Shown in pieces: positions 1 through 12,228 of a DNA stretch of 64,000 nt. The DNA comes from Macrothele yani (taxonomy: Eukaryota; Arthropoda; Arachnida; Araneae; Macrothelidae), in contig CM077023.1 in NCBI GenBank assembly GCA_039090855.1, forward strand, positions 81,133,127 to 81,197,126, given 5' to 3'. The stretch's first letter is position 1. Each line of letters starts with the position of its first letter. The notes beneath the pieces were generated by a model. That model worked only from the letters and a program-made list of their open reading frames with translations, had not been told where the DNA came from and searched no databases. A program made the position numbers and the translations under genes.

Positions 1-266
1 GAGTTCCCAATTCAGTTCTCAATATAGGCCAAGAAACGGCTATCTTTATAACCCCCCTTGAACTTTTGTAGCCAAGTTGCTGAAGATGTGGGGCAGGGTT
101 GCCGGTAAATTGCCACTTCGGAAAACTGCCACACATCTGTGTTCCTGTGCGGCAGTTTACAGTGAACCATTTGTTCTGGGGGTATTTCTTCCGGGGGCAT
201 TTTTCCGCTTTTCAGTTTTCGGGGGTATTTTCTCCGGGTGTATTTTTTCCCGGGGGTATTTTTACC
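1..266 (+). repeat. Foldback family C1, right terminal arm (truncated by window start)
   Basis: This matches the right arms of the elements ending at 47409 and 58520: Ubx-unrelated text such as gagttcccaattcagttc, then gttgccggtaaattgcc, then repeated GGGGGTATTTTTTCC subterminal motifs, ending in ggtatttttacc at 266. The left arm lies outside the window. Confidence 0.8.
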
Positions 267-270
267 TGCA

Positions 271-898
271 TCCTAATTACCCATCCATGAAAACACTTTG
301 TTTTGTCTACTGTAATTGGACGACGTTATCACAATTTTCACCTTTCTTGTGAGACTGAAACTTAAGAAGAACATCGATATCAGTCTTACCTTCTCATACA
401 CATATGAAGAGAAATATAATACGGCAACTAACAGAGGATACCAATCGAATGAAATGTTCCAACAATCAACAAAGTGCAGAGCTCTTGTATTGGGACAGAA
501 ATCTACAGAAGAAGGGACAAGGAATGGCAGCTGCTGTGAACAATGTCCACGATAGACTTATTATTTATTCATTTCGCAAGGGTCATTTGCAGACAAACAG
601 TTCCAAGAAAAAACTTTATTGACAGCACCATGAAAAATACACAAAGATTCCTCCGTTTGTTTATGATACAGCCTCTTGTGCTGAGCAGAACTAATCTTTA
701 CTGTACAACATCAAAAAATTTCAGTTTTAAATTAAGTGCGCTGCTCCAAATCGGAGAACAGTATTTTAGGAATGAACGGAATCTGTGAGTTGTATAATGC
801 AAAAGTTTTTCAGAGGGAAAGTACAAGCTAGCGTTAAAAATAAATCTCCGGACTTGGTGACACACTCGATCCCAGAGATGTTTGCATCAGTGAAAATG
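271..898. other. Intronic sequence, no feature seen
   Basis: AT-rich unique-looking sequence. Short ORFs here have no recognisable domains and no codon bias. Confidence 0.5.
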
Positions 899-1010
899 CA
901 ACAGACATTTCACTGATGCAACGTCTCTGCAACAGACATTTCACTGATGCAACGTCTCTGCAACAGACATTTCACTGATGCAACGTCTCTGCAACAGACA
1001 TTTCACTTTC
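899..1010. repeat. 31-bp minisatellite, about 3.5 copies
   Basis: The unit begins caacagacatttcactgatg and recurs at 899, 930, 961 and 992, an exact 31-bp period with almost no divergence. A partial inverted match (catcagtgaaaatgc) lies just upstream near 886. Confidence 0.95.
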
Positions 1011-1141
1011 AACAACTACAAGCACGTTGCGGACAGAAATCACGTAGCACAGCATGAAGCCTATATGACTTGAGTTTATTCAGAAGGTTTCGGCGTTGAA
1101 CGTTACCAAAAGCATTTTTATTTAATGTGAATTGACCCGTG

Positions 1142-1256
1142 ATGAGTTTTATAAATCCAACCCATTGTTGAGTTTCATAAATCCAACCCATTGTTGAGTT
1201 TCATAAATCCAACCCATTGTTGAGTTTCATAAATCTAACCCATTGTTGAGTTTCAA
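1142..1256. repeat. 26-bp minisatellite, about 4.4 copies
   Basis: The unit starting tgagtttcataaatccaacc repeats with starts at 1143, 1169, 1195, 1221 and 1247. The first copy carries one substitution or slip and the fourth has a C-to-T change. The period is 26 bp. Confidence 0.95.
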
Positions 1257-2250
1257 ACATAGTTAGGATAGAGTGAAACATCATCTGTTGATCGATTTGA
1301 AGGAACGGAATTCTGGAGACCATGAGTGAGTATGGAAGAGTGTAAATAAGACTTAATTACCTTCCCCGTAGCTTTTGGCTGAAAGAGGTGGTAAAGTTAT
1401 AGGGCGATAGTTTGAGGAACAAAATGATCCATAATTTTTAGATTAAGTGCAACTTTCCAAAATATTGCAAACATTTCTGTTGAAAATTATGATTGAAATA
1501 GATGACATAAAACTGGCTATGATTCTGAACACCGGATTTGAAATCAGCAGGGTCAACTGTACCAAAGACTCAGTTTTAATTTTGCCTTAATGAAACTAGA
1601 AGCATAGTGACAGAAGTTTCCGGTAGTATGTAAAATAAGGGATTTTTCTGGATTGTTCTGGTAAGAGTTCCCAGAAAAAAAGAGGAGATCGGTCTTAGGA
1701 GAATTTACAAGAGAGCCATCGGGACCGCCGATAGAAGGGACGAAAAAAAGGAAAAAATATTTCTAACAATCCTAGCACAATAACAACTGAATGAACGACG
1801 AAGAATACTTAAATTTGATGTTCTTAATACGCCGTATACAAAGTTTCATTGGTTTCCAGAACTTTGCAGTTTCCCTCTATCGTCGAATTTTTAACAGTTC
1901 TCCATTCAAACTGCTGTTTCCCCCTAACGGAAACATCTTCTATTGCTGAGAATTATTTTTTAAGCTTTACACCATTTACTTTATAATTCATGTTCATTCT
2001 TGAACCTATCATGTGTTCTATGTTATGATGCTTGCGGTCCCGCTTTCACTGAAATTCATTCCCGCATTTGGTTAAGCAGTAAACTACCGTTTGGTGCGCT
2101 GCTGTACTAAAAGTTATCAACTAGCCATCAGAAAACAGTAGATTACACTCAATACACTACTGGATAAAGATCTGCTATAGTCTATTCCAGTGGCGTACCA
2201 GAAAAACTTGGGAGCCTCCCGCAAAAAAAAAATATTTTTATTTTTTTATT
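1257..2250. other. Intronic sequence, no feature seen
   Basis: No ORF, repeat or RNA is recognised. A short A/T run precedes the SINE at 2251. Confidence 0.5.
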
Positions 2251-2446
2251 GAAGGTTTAACGACCACCGTGAGCAACTTAATGGGTTGTAAGCAGTCGCC
2301 CGTTCCTAATTCAGGATCAATGACTCCAGGGAAGGGAGAGAGCCGTAAGACAAACACAATATACATGCTTCACCGGGATTCGAACACGGACTCATCTCGG
2401 ACGAATGATCAGAAGCCATCACTTAGACCACTGCGCCACCGGGACG
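2251..2446 (-). mobile_element. tRNA-derived SINE, family A
   Basis: On the minus strand the element starts with a tRNA-like head (cccggtggcgcagtggtcta) carrying box A and a degenerate box B near 2377. It runs through a conserved body (cagtcgcccgttcctaattc on the plus strand) and ends in ggtttaacgaccacc next to T-runs that represent the A-rich tail. It is one of about 18 copies in the window. Confidence 0.9.
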
Positions 2447-4250
2447 ATGCAAAAAATATCTTCGAAGCTTTTTTTAAGAAAATCTATTAGTTTTCAATTA
2501 CTGAACATTTTTAATTCCATATTATTAACTAGGTTTTCTCGGTATTTAAATAATTCAAATTCTTTGGAACTTACAATTACCTTTCGTGAAACCAAAATCA
2601 TCGTACTTTATTGCGCAGAACACAAGTGTGCGCGTTGTAATTAAAATGATTGCCCTAGTTTTATGCCAACACAAAATAATACAAAGCACTTACGTCGAAG
2701 TTAATCATATCATTCAAATTTTATTCTTTAGAGAAAGGATTGTGTGAGCAGCAAATATGCTTTAATTCACGAAAGGAAACGGAAAATGGCTCATGAATTT
2801 CAGAACTTTTTTTACAGTGCAAGTGCTGAAGAAAAGTCAGCCGTTGATACACTTTTACGTAGTATTTCAATCCTTCATAGATGCACTTTTTAAACCGCCG
2901 TATAGGATCTAACATTCTTACTTTAGCGTCCATTTTACATAGGCTTGCAGGAAGCGAGAAACGAGTGCAACAACTGAACCTCTCTTCTTTTTATAAATCC
3001 TATACTCTCTTTTTCTCTACCATGCGTTCCTTTTTTTCTTTTTTTCTTTTTTTTTTTTTTTTTTGGTGGTTGTGTGTGCGTATGCGTGTGTTTTGTAGCA
3101 ACTGTGGAGTGCTTCTCTAAAAGAGTTATGTGCTTCTTTTGCATGTATATTACGAGAATTTATTTTGCAATTGCATTAACGCACAGTGAGTGTCATCTTT
3201 TTTAACTTTCTTAGCAGCATCTATTACTAGCCGGTAAATAAGAACAACGCTGTAGCTTAAAAAAGTATATGTATGTGCACGGATTGTGCTTAGCCATCAC
3301 TTCTTGGATTAGAGGAGGCTTTAGCCGTTTGTTTACCTTGACTTTGGAATGGTTTCCAAATATCTCGGTTCAATTCCACGGCAATAAGTATTCCCGCATG
3401 GCGCTTCTAAGAATAAAATTGCATTCGAAATCGAGATTGAGAGACGGAGGGGCGGTCGTTTCAGTACTGCATTTAATTGCTTTTCAAATTCAGCCCTGGA
3501 CTTTAGATTGGATACGTCTCAGTGGGTTTTCCGAGTCGACGGACGGCTGTTAGAGGAATCCGGTGGCTGTTACTCTCCTTCATTCTCTACCCTCCTTATG
3601 CATGTAGAAACTTTAAACTCATATGCTGGTCATGCATCGTTTCACCTCAAAGTCCTTCCCATTCCGATTCTTCGCTTTGCATACAAAACTTTGGTAAGAC
3701 GCCGAAACGCGGTTGATTTATGCGACGGAAGAGAAATTACGTTCCAGATCGGCGAGTGTGAGGAAATAAACGGCATCATGGCAGTGCTAACTTAACTCGA
3801 AGAATCGATATTTTGTTGTTCTCTTTTTGCCTTCTCCTGCAATCCTTATATATCACAGTTAAGCTTCGATGCAAATTTTCGGATATGCCTATGGTACGGC
3901 CGCCTGTCATCATTCCCATATTTCAAGTGAAAAAAAATGGGAATACATGATCTCAGTATTTCTTGTAACATGCAATATTTAAATACTGCTGTGGAGCTTT
4001 GGTTCTTCTTGAGTTATCAGTTGCATCATGTCACGACTTAAAAATCAGAGTAATTTGGATTATGTTGTTATATGTATCCAAACAGGATATCAGTTTTTTG
4101 TTAGTCATGCGTAGACAGCATGTGAGAATCCAGATTAGTTCAGAAGTTATTTATCTTCGTATTCCTTTAAAAAGTCCTGCAACAACAAAGACAGCAGTCA
4201 GCAACGAAATCAGAAGAGTTTATCACCCATTCGCGGAGTCATCCAGGAGA
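2447..4250. other. Intronic sequence with a poly-T tract
   Basis: A T-rich run occupies about 3028-3064 followed by a GT-rich stretch to 3092. From 3270 to 3795 overlapping short ORFs occur in less AT-rich sequence, but no domain or homologue is recognised. Nothing else is supported. Confidence 0.5.
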
Positions 4251-4986
4251 GGCGGTAAACTCCCACATCGGTAAACTCTAACACTTTCTTCTGTTGCTAA
4301 AAAAACTGCTACACGGCGGAAAACGTCCACGTCAGTAGACTCCTACACTTCTCATTTAAGAAGCTGCACACAAATTGCGTTTCGTTCATGCTGAGATGAG
4401 AGAGATAGTTTCCCTAGTGGCCCCAAAACGAAATGTACGAGTTCTTCCCAGTCGAACAAAACGGAATGTACGAGTTTTCCTAGTGATATAAATGCGTACG
4501 TAAAATCATAATGACACAAGGTTTATGTAGAAGCTTTCCGACTCACTAAATCTTGAGTCGTATGATTTTAATATCTGGCATGTGATGATATGCAATAAAA
4601 GCTAATCAAAAGAGACTCAACGAATCGGTCTTTAGGTGCTGACCAAGCACCTAGGCTGCGGGCCTTTTTGGAAGATTCTAAGTTACAACCTAAATATTTT
4701 ATGTTTATAAACATTTTATTAACGCTAATAAAAGTCACTCAACGGATCATTAATCAGTTTTTTAAAAGGCACCTAGGTCGCAGGCCTTTTTAGACAATCT
4801 TAAGTTAAAAATCTTGTGCCATTATGATTATACATACGCATTTATATCACTAGGATAACTCGTATATTTCGTTTGGGTCAACTAGCAAAACTCCGACACT
4901 TTAACAAGATCTCCGAACGAAACGCAATTTGTATGTATCCCTTTATAGTATGAGAAAGTGTAGCAGTTTCACCGTGTGGGAGTTGG
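4251..4986. repeat. Foldback element family D, copy 1
   Basis: The two ends are inverted copies: the left arm carries ggcggtaaactcccac, aaattgcgtttcgtt and cgaaatgtacgag, and the right arm carries their complements. The middle holds gcacctaggctgcgggcctt and a second similar block. Copies 2 and 3 lie at 33148 and 42809. No ORF is present, so it is a non-autonomous foldback or MITE-like element. Confidence 0.85.
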
Positions 4987-6400
4987 CCTGGATCCGACGT
5001 GAACAAGCTACTCGAGCTCCCTAGGTTCAAGCCTTGAGAGCCTATGGATATTGTGATTGGCCTTTTGTTCAGGTTATGGTATGAGCAACCTGAAGATAGG
5101 AACGGATAACTTGTTACTTTTCGATTATTATGGTAGGCATTCAACTACCTTTCCCTGGAATTCTTCCACTTCCAAGACAGATATTGCGTTCTACACTTTA
5201 ACCCATACAGGACCTACTCCTTCTTTCTTCGAACCGTACAACTGAACGTGAAATGATCCTAAACCTCAGAAATGTTTCACAATAAACGTGGAAATTTTGA
5301 AAAAGTGGTAAACCTTTATATTACTCTCTCAGCAATTGTAGCCATGGTGAAGGGGGAGGCGATAATGCTTTCACTCGTGCTTTGCATATTTGCTAGCTTT
5401 TTCTTAACGCACCTTGATCGGTTGAATAATTTGTGCTGAAACCTAAAAATATGTCGCATGTCGAAATAAATTCACGGGGAAATGAAATGAAAGTCACTTT
5501 TATGAAAACTATATAGAAAGAAGAGAGAACAAGTCCGAAAGTTGTAAATAACGATATGTTCTTGTCCTTAACGATAGCTTTAACTTAGGAACGATAAAGT
5601 AGGTATTATCATTAGTGTTCTTGTAGTCTCGCTGGTGGTTTACAACGCTCTCTTTAAGAGTGGTAGGAAAACTCATCATTCCGAAAAACTCTCTTAAGAG
5701 TGGTGTGAACCTCACATCATTCCGAAAAACTTCTCAAATCCACAGTAAACTTTGGCATGTCTCTTAGTGAAAGAAACTAATGTTACCAAAATTCTTAAAA
5801 GTTACACTGAACTGTGACACATTTTACTAAAAGGCTGAGCATTAACTTTTCGTCAAATGAGCTGAAATTCTGTGGAAAATTACTCGCGGCACTGAAATGT
5901 CATGCAAATTCCGAAGAACGCCGCTCATGCGCCTTACACCAAATAAATTAATAACAACAAAATTCTGAAATACATTACACTTACCTCAGAAGAATTACAC
6001 AGTACCTAGAAAGATGCCCATGCGTTTTTCTAGCTCCGAAACGTCATATACTTTCAGAAAAATTTGCGCATGTGCATTGCACAAATTGCTGTTATCTGGA
6101 ATGCTGCATTAATCTCTGAAATGTGTTGTACAAAGGCTTAAGTTTTAGTTCCCCAGAACTTTTCGAAAATGAAAAAAAGGGAGGAACTTATAAGAAAGTT
6201 CCTAAAACGTTATACAGATCTTTAACAGTGTACATACATTAACTTGTTGCAATCACCTGAAATCTTTGTTGAGAGATTTTAATGAAATCATGAGTTATAG
6301 CAAAAAGGATAATGTGGTAAAATATAACAGTTCTACGCTTTCCTTAATTTTTTCTTGAACTCTTCAAATCATTTAAAGTATCACCATTTCTCAAATTAGC
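4987..6400. other. Intronic sequence with a small local duplication
   Basis: Near 5652-5730 a block of about 40 bp (aagagtggt ... catcattccgaaaaac) is present twice. The rest is AT-rich with no recognisable feature. Confidence 0.5.
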
Positions 6401-6693
6401 ATAACTATACTAATAATCCGAATTCATTGGCGTAGAATAGAAATAAAAGTTTCCAAGCTTTCGTACGTCAACCAGATGGCTTTTTCAAGGAAAGTAGACA
6501 GCAAACTGTTTGCTGGTAGCCTTTTCAAGGAAAGTAGATAGCAAGCTTTTTGCCGATGGCTTCTTCAAGGAAAGTAGACAACAAACTGTTTGCTGTCTAC
6601 ATTCCTTGGAAAAGCCATCTGGTTGATGTGCAAAAGCTTGGAAACTTTGATTTCTATTCTACACCAATAAATTTGGATAATTAGTATAGTTAT
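6401..6693. repeat. Small foldback element with about 105-bp inverted arms
   Basis: The left end ataactatactaat and right end attagtatagttat are perfect inverses. The arms continue through the hinge motifs ccaagctttcgtacgtcaac and its counterpart near 6625. The centre contains three 40-bp units starting ttcaaggaaagtaga at 6484, 6524 and 6564. No ORF. The inner end motif (aaagcttggaaa ... caccaataaa) resembles the segment at 15902-15955. Confidence 0.85.
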
Positions 6694-7016
6694 ACTATTT
6701 TGAGTATACTTGGCATACAGTTCCTGTTTAATTAATTATCTCCATTTCTGTTTAAACGATTAATCAAGAAAGAGATTGAATAATATTTTCAGTACTTATT
6801 ACGGTAGGGGGTTTTGTGTGGCACGAAAAGTTAGTAGCAGAATGAAATTCTTGTAGGGATTGATTTGTTCAAGGTTAGTCTAGTATTTTTTGTAGATTGG
6901 GAAGGTGAATTCCTCCGGAGTGTTGTCCTAGACACAGATATCCTCACTTCCCTTTCTGGGTTTTTCTCAGTGGCACTCCCAGCGTAGACCAATAGAAGAC
7001 TCAAAGAGTTAAAAGT

Positions 7017-7017
<1 letters not shown>
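6694..7017. other. Intronic sequence, no feature seen
   Basis: AT-rich sequence leading into the CA repeat. Contains ttaattaatta-type motifs only. Confidence 0.4.

Positions 7018-7058
<41 letters not shown>
7018..7058. repeat. (CA)n microsatellite
   Basis: About 19 uninterrupted CA units followed by an A-run. Confidence 0.97.
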
Positions 7059-7061
<3 letters not shown>

Positions 7062-7206
7062 AAAATTCAGAATTTAACGTAAATTCCCTCACTGCAAAAC
7101 AGGTCAGACTGCAACAATTATCATTATTAATATGAGCGTTTTTTCCGTCTATTTGTGATGCACGAAAGAAAAATGGTTTCTGAAAAACATTTATGCATTC
7201 AAAAGT

Positions 7207-7294
7207 GCTCGCTATCAAGTAAGAGATTGCTAGTACAATAATGCTCGCTATCCAGTTGCTCGCTATCAAGTAAGAGATTGCTAGTACAATAATT
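7207..7294. repeat. 51-bp tandem duplication
   Basis: The block gctcgctatcaagtaagaga... begins at 7207 and again at 7258, with a shorter third match (gctcgctatc) at 7243. Confidence 0.85.
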
Positions 7295-8298
7295 TCTCAA
7301 TATCATGCAACAAAGTGCTGATGCAGTAAGTACTAACGCAAAAATGGCGTTGGTAAAAACCGCCGCGCGAAGCAAAAACGTGTAATGCTTCACAGATTTT
7401 TCCGTTTGACATAAGTAAAACAGGGGTTGCATTTTCTGAAAGTTGTCGGACACCTTAAGTGCTTTTTATTTTCAAGTCCATGTATGTTTCTATGTGTACA
7501 AGTATTTGCTAATAAACCCATGTGTTAGATTAATTTTAGCATGAATAAATCATGGGTTGTTTTTTATATTAATTCCCTTAATAAGTTGTCACTAACTAAA
7601 ATAACCCAACTTATAAAGAACGAAGGTGTTCACTGAATGACATACTGGGGCACATACTTGCTGTGATGAAAAAGAAAGGGAAAAATTGTGGATTCATTTA
7701 TTGTTGCTTTTTAATCAAGTTGGGTTGTGCTGTTAACATGGAAGGACCTTAGGTTTACTGTTTTTAAAAGTGGTAGGTGACAAGGTGTCCTGCTTAATAA
7801 AAAAATAAAATAAATAAAAAAAGAAACCTCGTTACTGAGCTGTTAAAAATGTGATGAACTATTGTGGACTGTGCAGTGCATCAAAATTTTCAGCGTTATT
7901 GCTGATGACATTACGCTTAATTACAGAAATGTTACCTTAAAAATAAATTACATTATTTCAAAGACGAGATCAGGCCTGTCTGTCGTCCGGATGCAGCCTG
8001 GAATCCCGGGTTTTTGTAATATCCTAAACACGCAAATCCGGGTTTTCAAGTTTTGTGTAGAAATTTAGGAATCCTCAACATGTGATTTCTGAAAATGATA
8101 TGAATTTTTAATTAATTAAAGGTGCCTCTCCAGATGAAAAACTGTTGTACATGCTGAAAAGAAGGCTACACCTATCCTTTTGGCAGCTGTATCTATCCAG
8201 GGGTCGCGATGCCGATCGCATTATTCGAAAAAAAAATCCTTTTGGCGATGGAAAGAAAGTTTTCGCGAAAATATTGGCGATTACCGTTTTTAATTACA
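7295..8298. other. Intronic sequence, no feature seen
   Basis: AT-rich. An A-rich stretch with short aaataaa repeats lies at 7797-7825. No coding signal. Confidence 0.5.
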
Positions 8299-8341
8299 TC
8301 CGAGCAAAAACGATCTTTAAAAAAGATTGTTTTTGCTCGGA
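8299..8341. repeat. Near-perfect hairpin, 20-bp stem
   Basis: The arm tccgagcaaaaacgatcttt is followed by a 3-base loop and a matching inverted arm with one G:T-type mismatch. The loop is too short for a typical microRNA precursor. A short inverted-repeat insertion or the centre of a MITE is more likely. Confidence 0.8.
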
Positions 8342-9041
8342 CGTCATATCAAATTTTGCTTCGGCAATGCCAAGAATATTTTTAAAATTAATGTAGAATA
8401 TTCTAAATGCGATCATATTTGTAGATTTCTTATCTTTTGATGTGAACCATCAACCAATATTGCACTACTTATATGAAAATAATTATTAGCTGAAAGTTTT
8501 ATGAGTATTGAAGTACAAATTTTCAGCATCTGTATTTTTTTCCTTACACTGGCCCTTTTAGAATTAAGCCACAGGATAAATGTAATACCCAATTTTTCAA
8601 TTAATTTGAAATTTATCCTGCCAATAATTCTTTGTTCAGAAATTATATAAGTAGTGATAAATTTGAAATTGAAAGTAAGGGTCGATGTTTCTTTCTATTA
8701 GGGTTCTGGATCTATAACATAATACTTTGATGCTTAATTGTAAAGAATGTATAACCTATTGTTTTTGTACTATTATAATACTGTTTTTAACAAAAAAAAA
8801 TGGCAGCTTAAGATTACATTTGGCGAAAAACATTGAATTTGGCGAATGGGTTGGCGAAAACTTTAAAAAATCCAGAGCAACCACTGTATATCATACAATT
8901 TCACTACATAAGATTCAATTAATCCAATGAGCTAATTGCAAAATTGGCAAAAATCGTTGTAGGATGTTGTGGCAGCAGAACGTAAGCATCCAGAGGTGAA
9001 CTCATTTTCATAGTTTGCCTAAATGCTCTTAAGTACAAGAT

Positions 9042-9075
9042 TTGACTTCAAAATGCAAGTTTTGAAGTCGAATTT
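9042..9075. repeat. Short hairpin
   Basis: ttgacttcaaaa is followed by a short loop and ttttgaagtcgaa, giving a 12- to 13-bp stem with one mismatch. Confidence 0.6.
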
Positions 9076-9174
9076 CACAATTTTTGAGATATCTCTAACA
9101 CCACTAACATCAGATATAAAGTTCGAAAGTGCCATTTTCGTAAGATTTCTAACATACTGCAAAAAAAAAAAAAA

Positions 9175-9221
9175 ATGAAATTTAGCTTGCATCTAAAAAA
9201 AAGATGCAAATTAAATTTCAT
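9175..9221. repeat. Hairpin, 20-bp stem with 7-base A loop
   Basis: atgaaatttagcttgcatct pairs with agatgcaaattaaatttcat across an A-only loop, with 18 of 20 positions paired. It sits after an A-run and looks like a small inverted repeat. A microRNA-type function is not supported beyond the shape. Confidence 0.65.
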
Positions 9222-10261
9222 AGGCATTAGTGGTTAATAGTTGTGTAGCTAGTTAATATAATGTGTGTGTAATATATAAACATTGTGTACCTGTATTGTA
9301 CATTACATATATACAGTATAATTTATAAATAATATGCATTATTTATATATGTAGCACTGAGGCCAGTGTTCAGGGTTTTTTTTTTCATCTCACAATCACT
9401 CCTGAGATGTATAGGAGGACTTGATGCATTTTTTATTTCCCTAGTTAGTCAGATTTCTTTAAAATCTGTTGATCATGACTTCGCTAAGAAGGCGGCAGAT
9501 CCTTCACGTTAGAAAGCAGTACCGTTAATGAAAGGGGCTCTTCAGTAATTTCACGCCTAACCAAAATGATCGTGCAGATGTGCTGGGAGTGTATTCAAGA
9601 GCACTTCGTTGAGTTTTACAAAAAGCAATTTCGGGAAAGGTTTCTACGAGTGGGCTATAAAACTCGATCTCACGTTGCTTGAGTAATGTAATCTTAGCTT
9701 GGAGGACGTCAGAACAACCTCTATGGAGGATCCTTATATTCCCGCGACATAAATTCTATAAAGCATGCATGTGACATGATGAAGATGGAATGTTTTCGCG
9801 CTCTTGAAACGCTCACGCGCATTCAAGTAGAATAGTGGATCGATTTTCATTTGAAGAACTCAATAATTTCATCAACAGACTGAACTACTCCATGCTGACG
9901 ACAAAACGAAAAGTGCGTGTAAAGTGTCAGGATTATTGTAGACACTTTTAAAAGAATCTTATCAAAAAAATATTTTATGAACGATTTCCGTTTAGTTGTT
10001 GTGCCCAATATAACGAAATACTTGCTTAAATTACACACTGTATCAATGGAATCAACTTCCCACTGAGGTGTGGAACATTGAGTGTGCGTGTGTGTGCGCG
10101 GGAAAGGGTATGCTTTAGAGTTTAACGCCTTCCATGAGTACGAAACGTTAGGAAACGCTGTCGGCTTCTAATTTAGAACTGCTAGTTTGAAGGATATGAT
10201 AGAACCTCAATCGTATAACCATGTTCCAAATGAAATTCGAACGAATTTCTTTCTTTCTGTT
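9222..10261. other. Intronic sequence, no feature seen
   Basis: TA-rich near 9260-9350, otherwise mixed sequence without recognisable genes or repeats. Confidence 0.5.
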
Positions 10262-10350
10262 TTGTTTCGGGATCCAGCCCGCGGCGTCGGAACCGCGGGG
10301 ACAGAGGGGGCAGTCGCTCCCGCACGCAAATGAGTGTGTGTGCAAAATAT
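10262..10350. repeat. Dispersed repeat F, copy 1
   Basis: Shares ggcgtcg(g/a)aaccgcgggg, a cagaggg segment, and catcacatttgcc with 53563-53665. The two share order but differ in spacing. Type unknown. Confidence 0.55.
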
Positions 10351-11027
10351 CACATTTGCCTCCTCAGTTTTCTTCCTTTTCAAATTATATGTATGTTTGT
10401 GATTGAAAATCTGAAACATTCTTTTTTGTCTGTTTGTTTCGTTTTAAGTTCATTTTGATAGAAAATGAGTATTGCTCTTCATTTTTTACCATGAACTATC
10501 TAAGAATCGGAATAATTTTTTTAATACCACTCCTGAGAGGACAAGAAATGCCAGAACCATTAAACAGACCAGAGGGCTGGTTCCCTTTCGAAGAACAGCA
10601 ACGTTTTGTGTCTCAATAGGTGTAAAAAATTAGTCTTCTTCTAAAAAATGAGTAAAAATAAATGGAAGTAGGGTGCGAAATGAGGTATAAGTTCCTTCAA
10701 TGTTTAATTATAGCGTCTACTGCTACAATCTCTGCGGAATGCATATCAATCCGGAAGTATCAAAATCTACAGTTTAACGCCGTTTATGTGTACAGTTAGT
10801 TCACATTTAGAAACTACGCATATGGATATGAAAGTGGTTTTTTTATAGATGAATATTTAATCGAAAAAAAAAATCAGCAAAATTTCGTAATGAGTCAACA
10901 CGTCTTCCTTTACTAGTAGTAGGATAAATTTTATGCCATGATAAAATATTTTTGTTCTGTGACATCTTGCCCCCGCTGTCAAAAAAGAGTTCCGACGCCA
11001 CTGGATCCAGCTACAACCAGAAGCAAT
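10351..11027. other. Intronic sequence, no feature seen
   Basis: AT-rich. Short ORFs such as the 61-codon one at 10434 have no recognisable domain. Confidence 0.45.
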
Positions 11028-11205
11028 TCTGAGGGCTACAACCATTCGCCCATCATTAATTTTGGGCCACTGGTTCCGGGTAATGGTCAGAGCCACCAGA
11101 CAAACACACTACCCATGCGTCATCCGGGACTCGAACCGAGTCCATCTCGGACGAATGGTCAGAAGCCAGCGTCTCAAACCGCTCAACTTGGTGGGCACCC
11201 GAATC
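11028..11205 (-). mobile_element. tRNA-derived SINE, family A
   Basis: The body matches other copies (ggccactggttccgggtaat, then acgaatggtcagaagcca). The tRNA-like head at the right end is divergent (caacttggtgggcacc). The 3' end with the ggtttaacgacc motif is missing, so the copy is truncated. Confidence 0.85.
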
Positions 11206-12228
11206 TGTTTCATCGGCACGAAAAGCTGAAGTCGTTAACACTCAGCATGAGGCTGATAGAATGGAATGTGCATCATTCTGATATCTAAGTTATTTAAATG
11301 CGTGTGTAAGTTTTAAATGGCGGATGACAAAACAAAAGTTTCCGAGTCATCGTTCCAAGAATAAAGATATATCATTAATGCAGAAACAGCAATGTAATTT
11401 TTTATACTTCCCTGAATGAACTCGTTAGGAAAACATTTTCTGCTACCCTTGACTACTTTGTTGTAGTTAAATCTTGCACCAAGAGGATAACATTAATCTC
11501 TTGCGATAACATTGCAGATAACATTCTTCTTTTCAGTCACGGTGAGTACTTCACTTCCCTTTTTATCATTTGTTTTGTGATCAACTAACTTCCAACAAGA
11601 TCAGCGAAAGTATTTTACGTGAAAACAAACTTAGAGAATATGTTTGATGTACTTTGAAAGTGAAAGATAAAACAAAACAAAACAACAACAACAACAACAA
11701 CAACAAAAAAAAAAAAAAAGAGATTCAAAGGAAGCGAATATCAGTGTTCTCCATCGCTAGCGGGTAACGACACATCCAAGATTACTTATTGGTCGGCTGT
11801 GTTTGAGTTTTCACCATAGAATCCCGAAAGTGGTGAACTCTTCCTAGGCAGGATACAAAACTACAATGTGTCTTTCCTTACAGATTCTTGAATTTCGTTT
11901 CTAGGTCACTGCCGCTTTAAATCTGACATCGACTTTATGAGTAGTAATTTGACCGAAAATTAGGCAATCGGGTGTCATCTGACACCGACAGAGAAAGGAG
12001 GTAGGTACCTGTAAATACCATTGCACTCTATGAAAGATTTTCCTACTGGGGCGTGGGTTCCTTGCTGGTTGAATAATTTAATTAAGACCACTGTCCTCCC
12101 TACCAGGGCTTAGGGTTGAGTCGCAGATAAGACATGGATATTTGTTTTGTTTTTCCGTTCTGGTTTTCTCCCATCTCTCGAGCAAGCAGACCTAAATTAC
12201 AGAGGAGCGGCTCCTCTTAGCCTATCCT
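11206..12228. other. Intronic sequence with an (AAC)n/poly-A stretch
   Basis: An AAC repeat followed by a poly-A run lies at about 11672-11720. No other feature. Confidence 0.5.

Noticed and set aside
899..1256. CRISPR-like array
   Set aside because: The repeats are contiguous minisatellites without spacers, in a eukaryotic context.
3269..3795. Possible unrecognised exon in overlapping short ORFs
   Set aside because: No domain, no clear splice-site pair and no recognisable homologue; kept only as a note in the segment description.
6831..7269. Cys-Val repeat ORFs on the minus strand
   Set aside because: They come from the (CA)n microsatellite.
10938..11288. 116-codon ORF on the plus strand
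   Set aside because: It is mostly a translation of a family A SINE.
11521..11550. Microexon between a good acceptor (tcttcttttcag) and gtgagt
   Set aside because: Only five bases would lie between the sites, and no Ubx-like residues are encoded.
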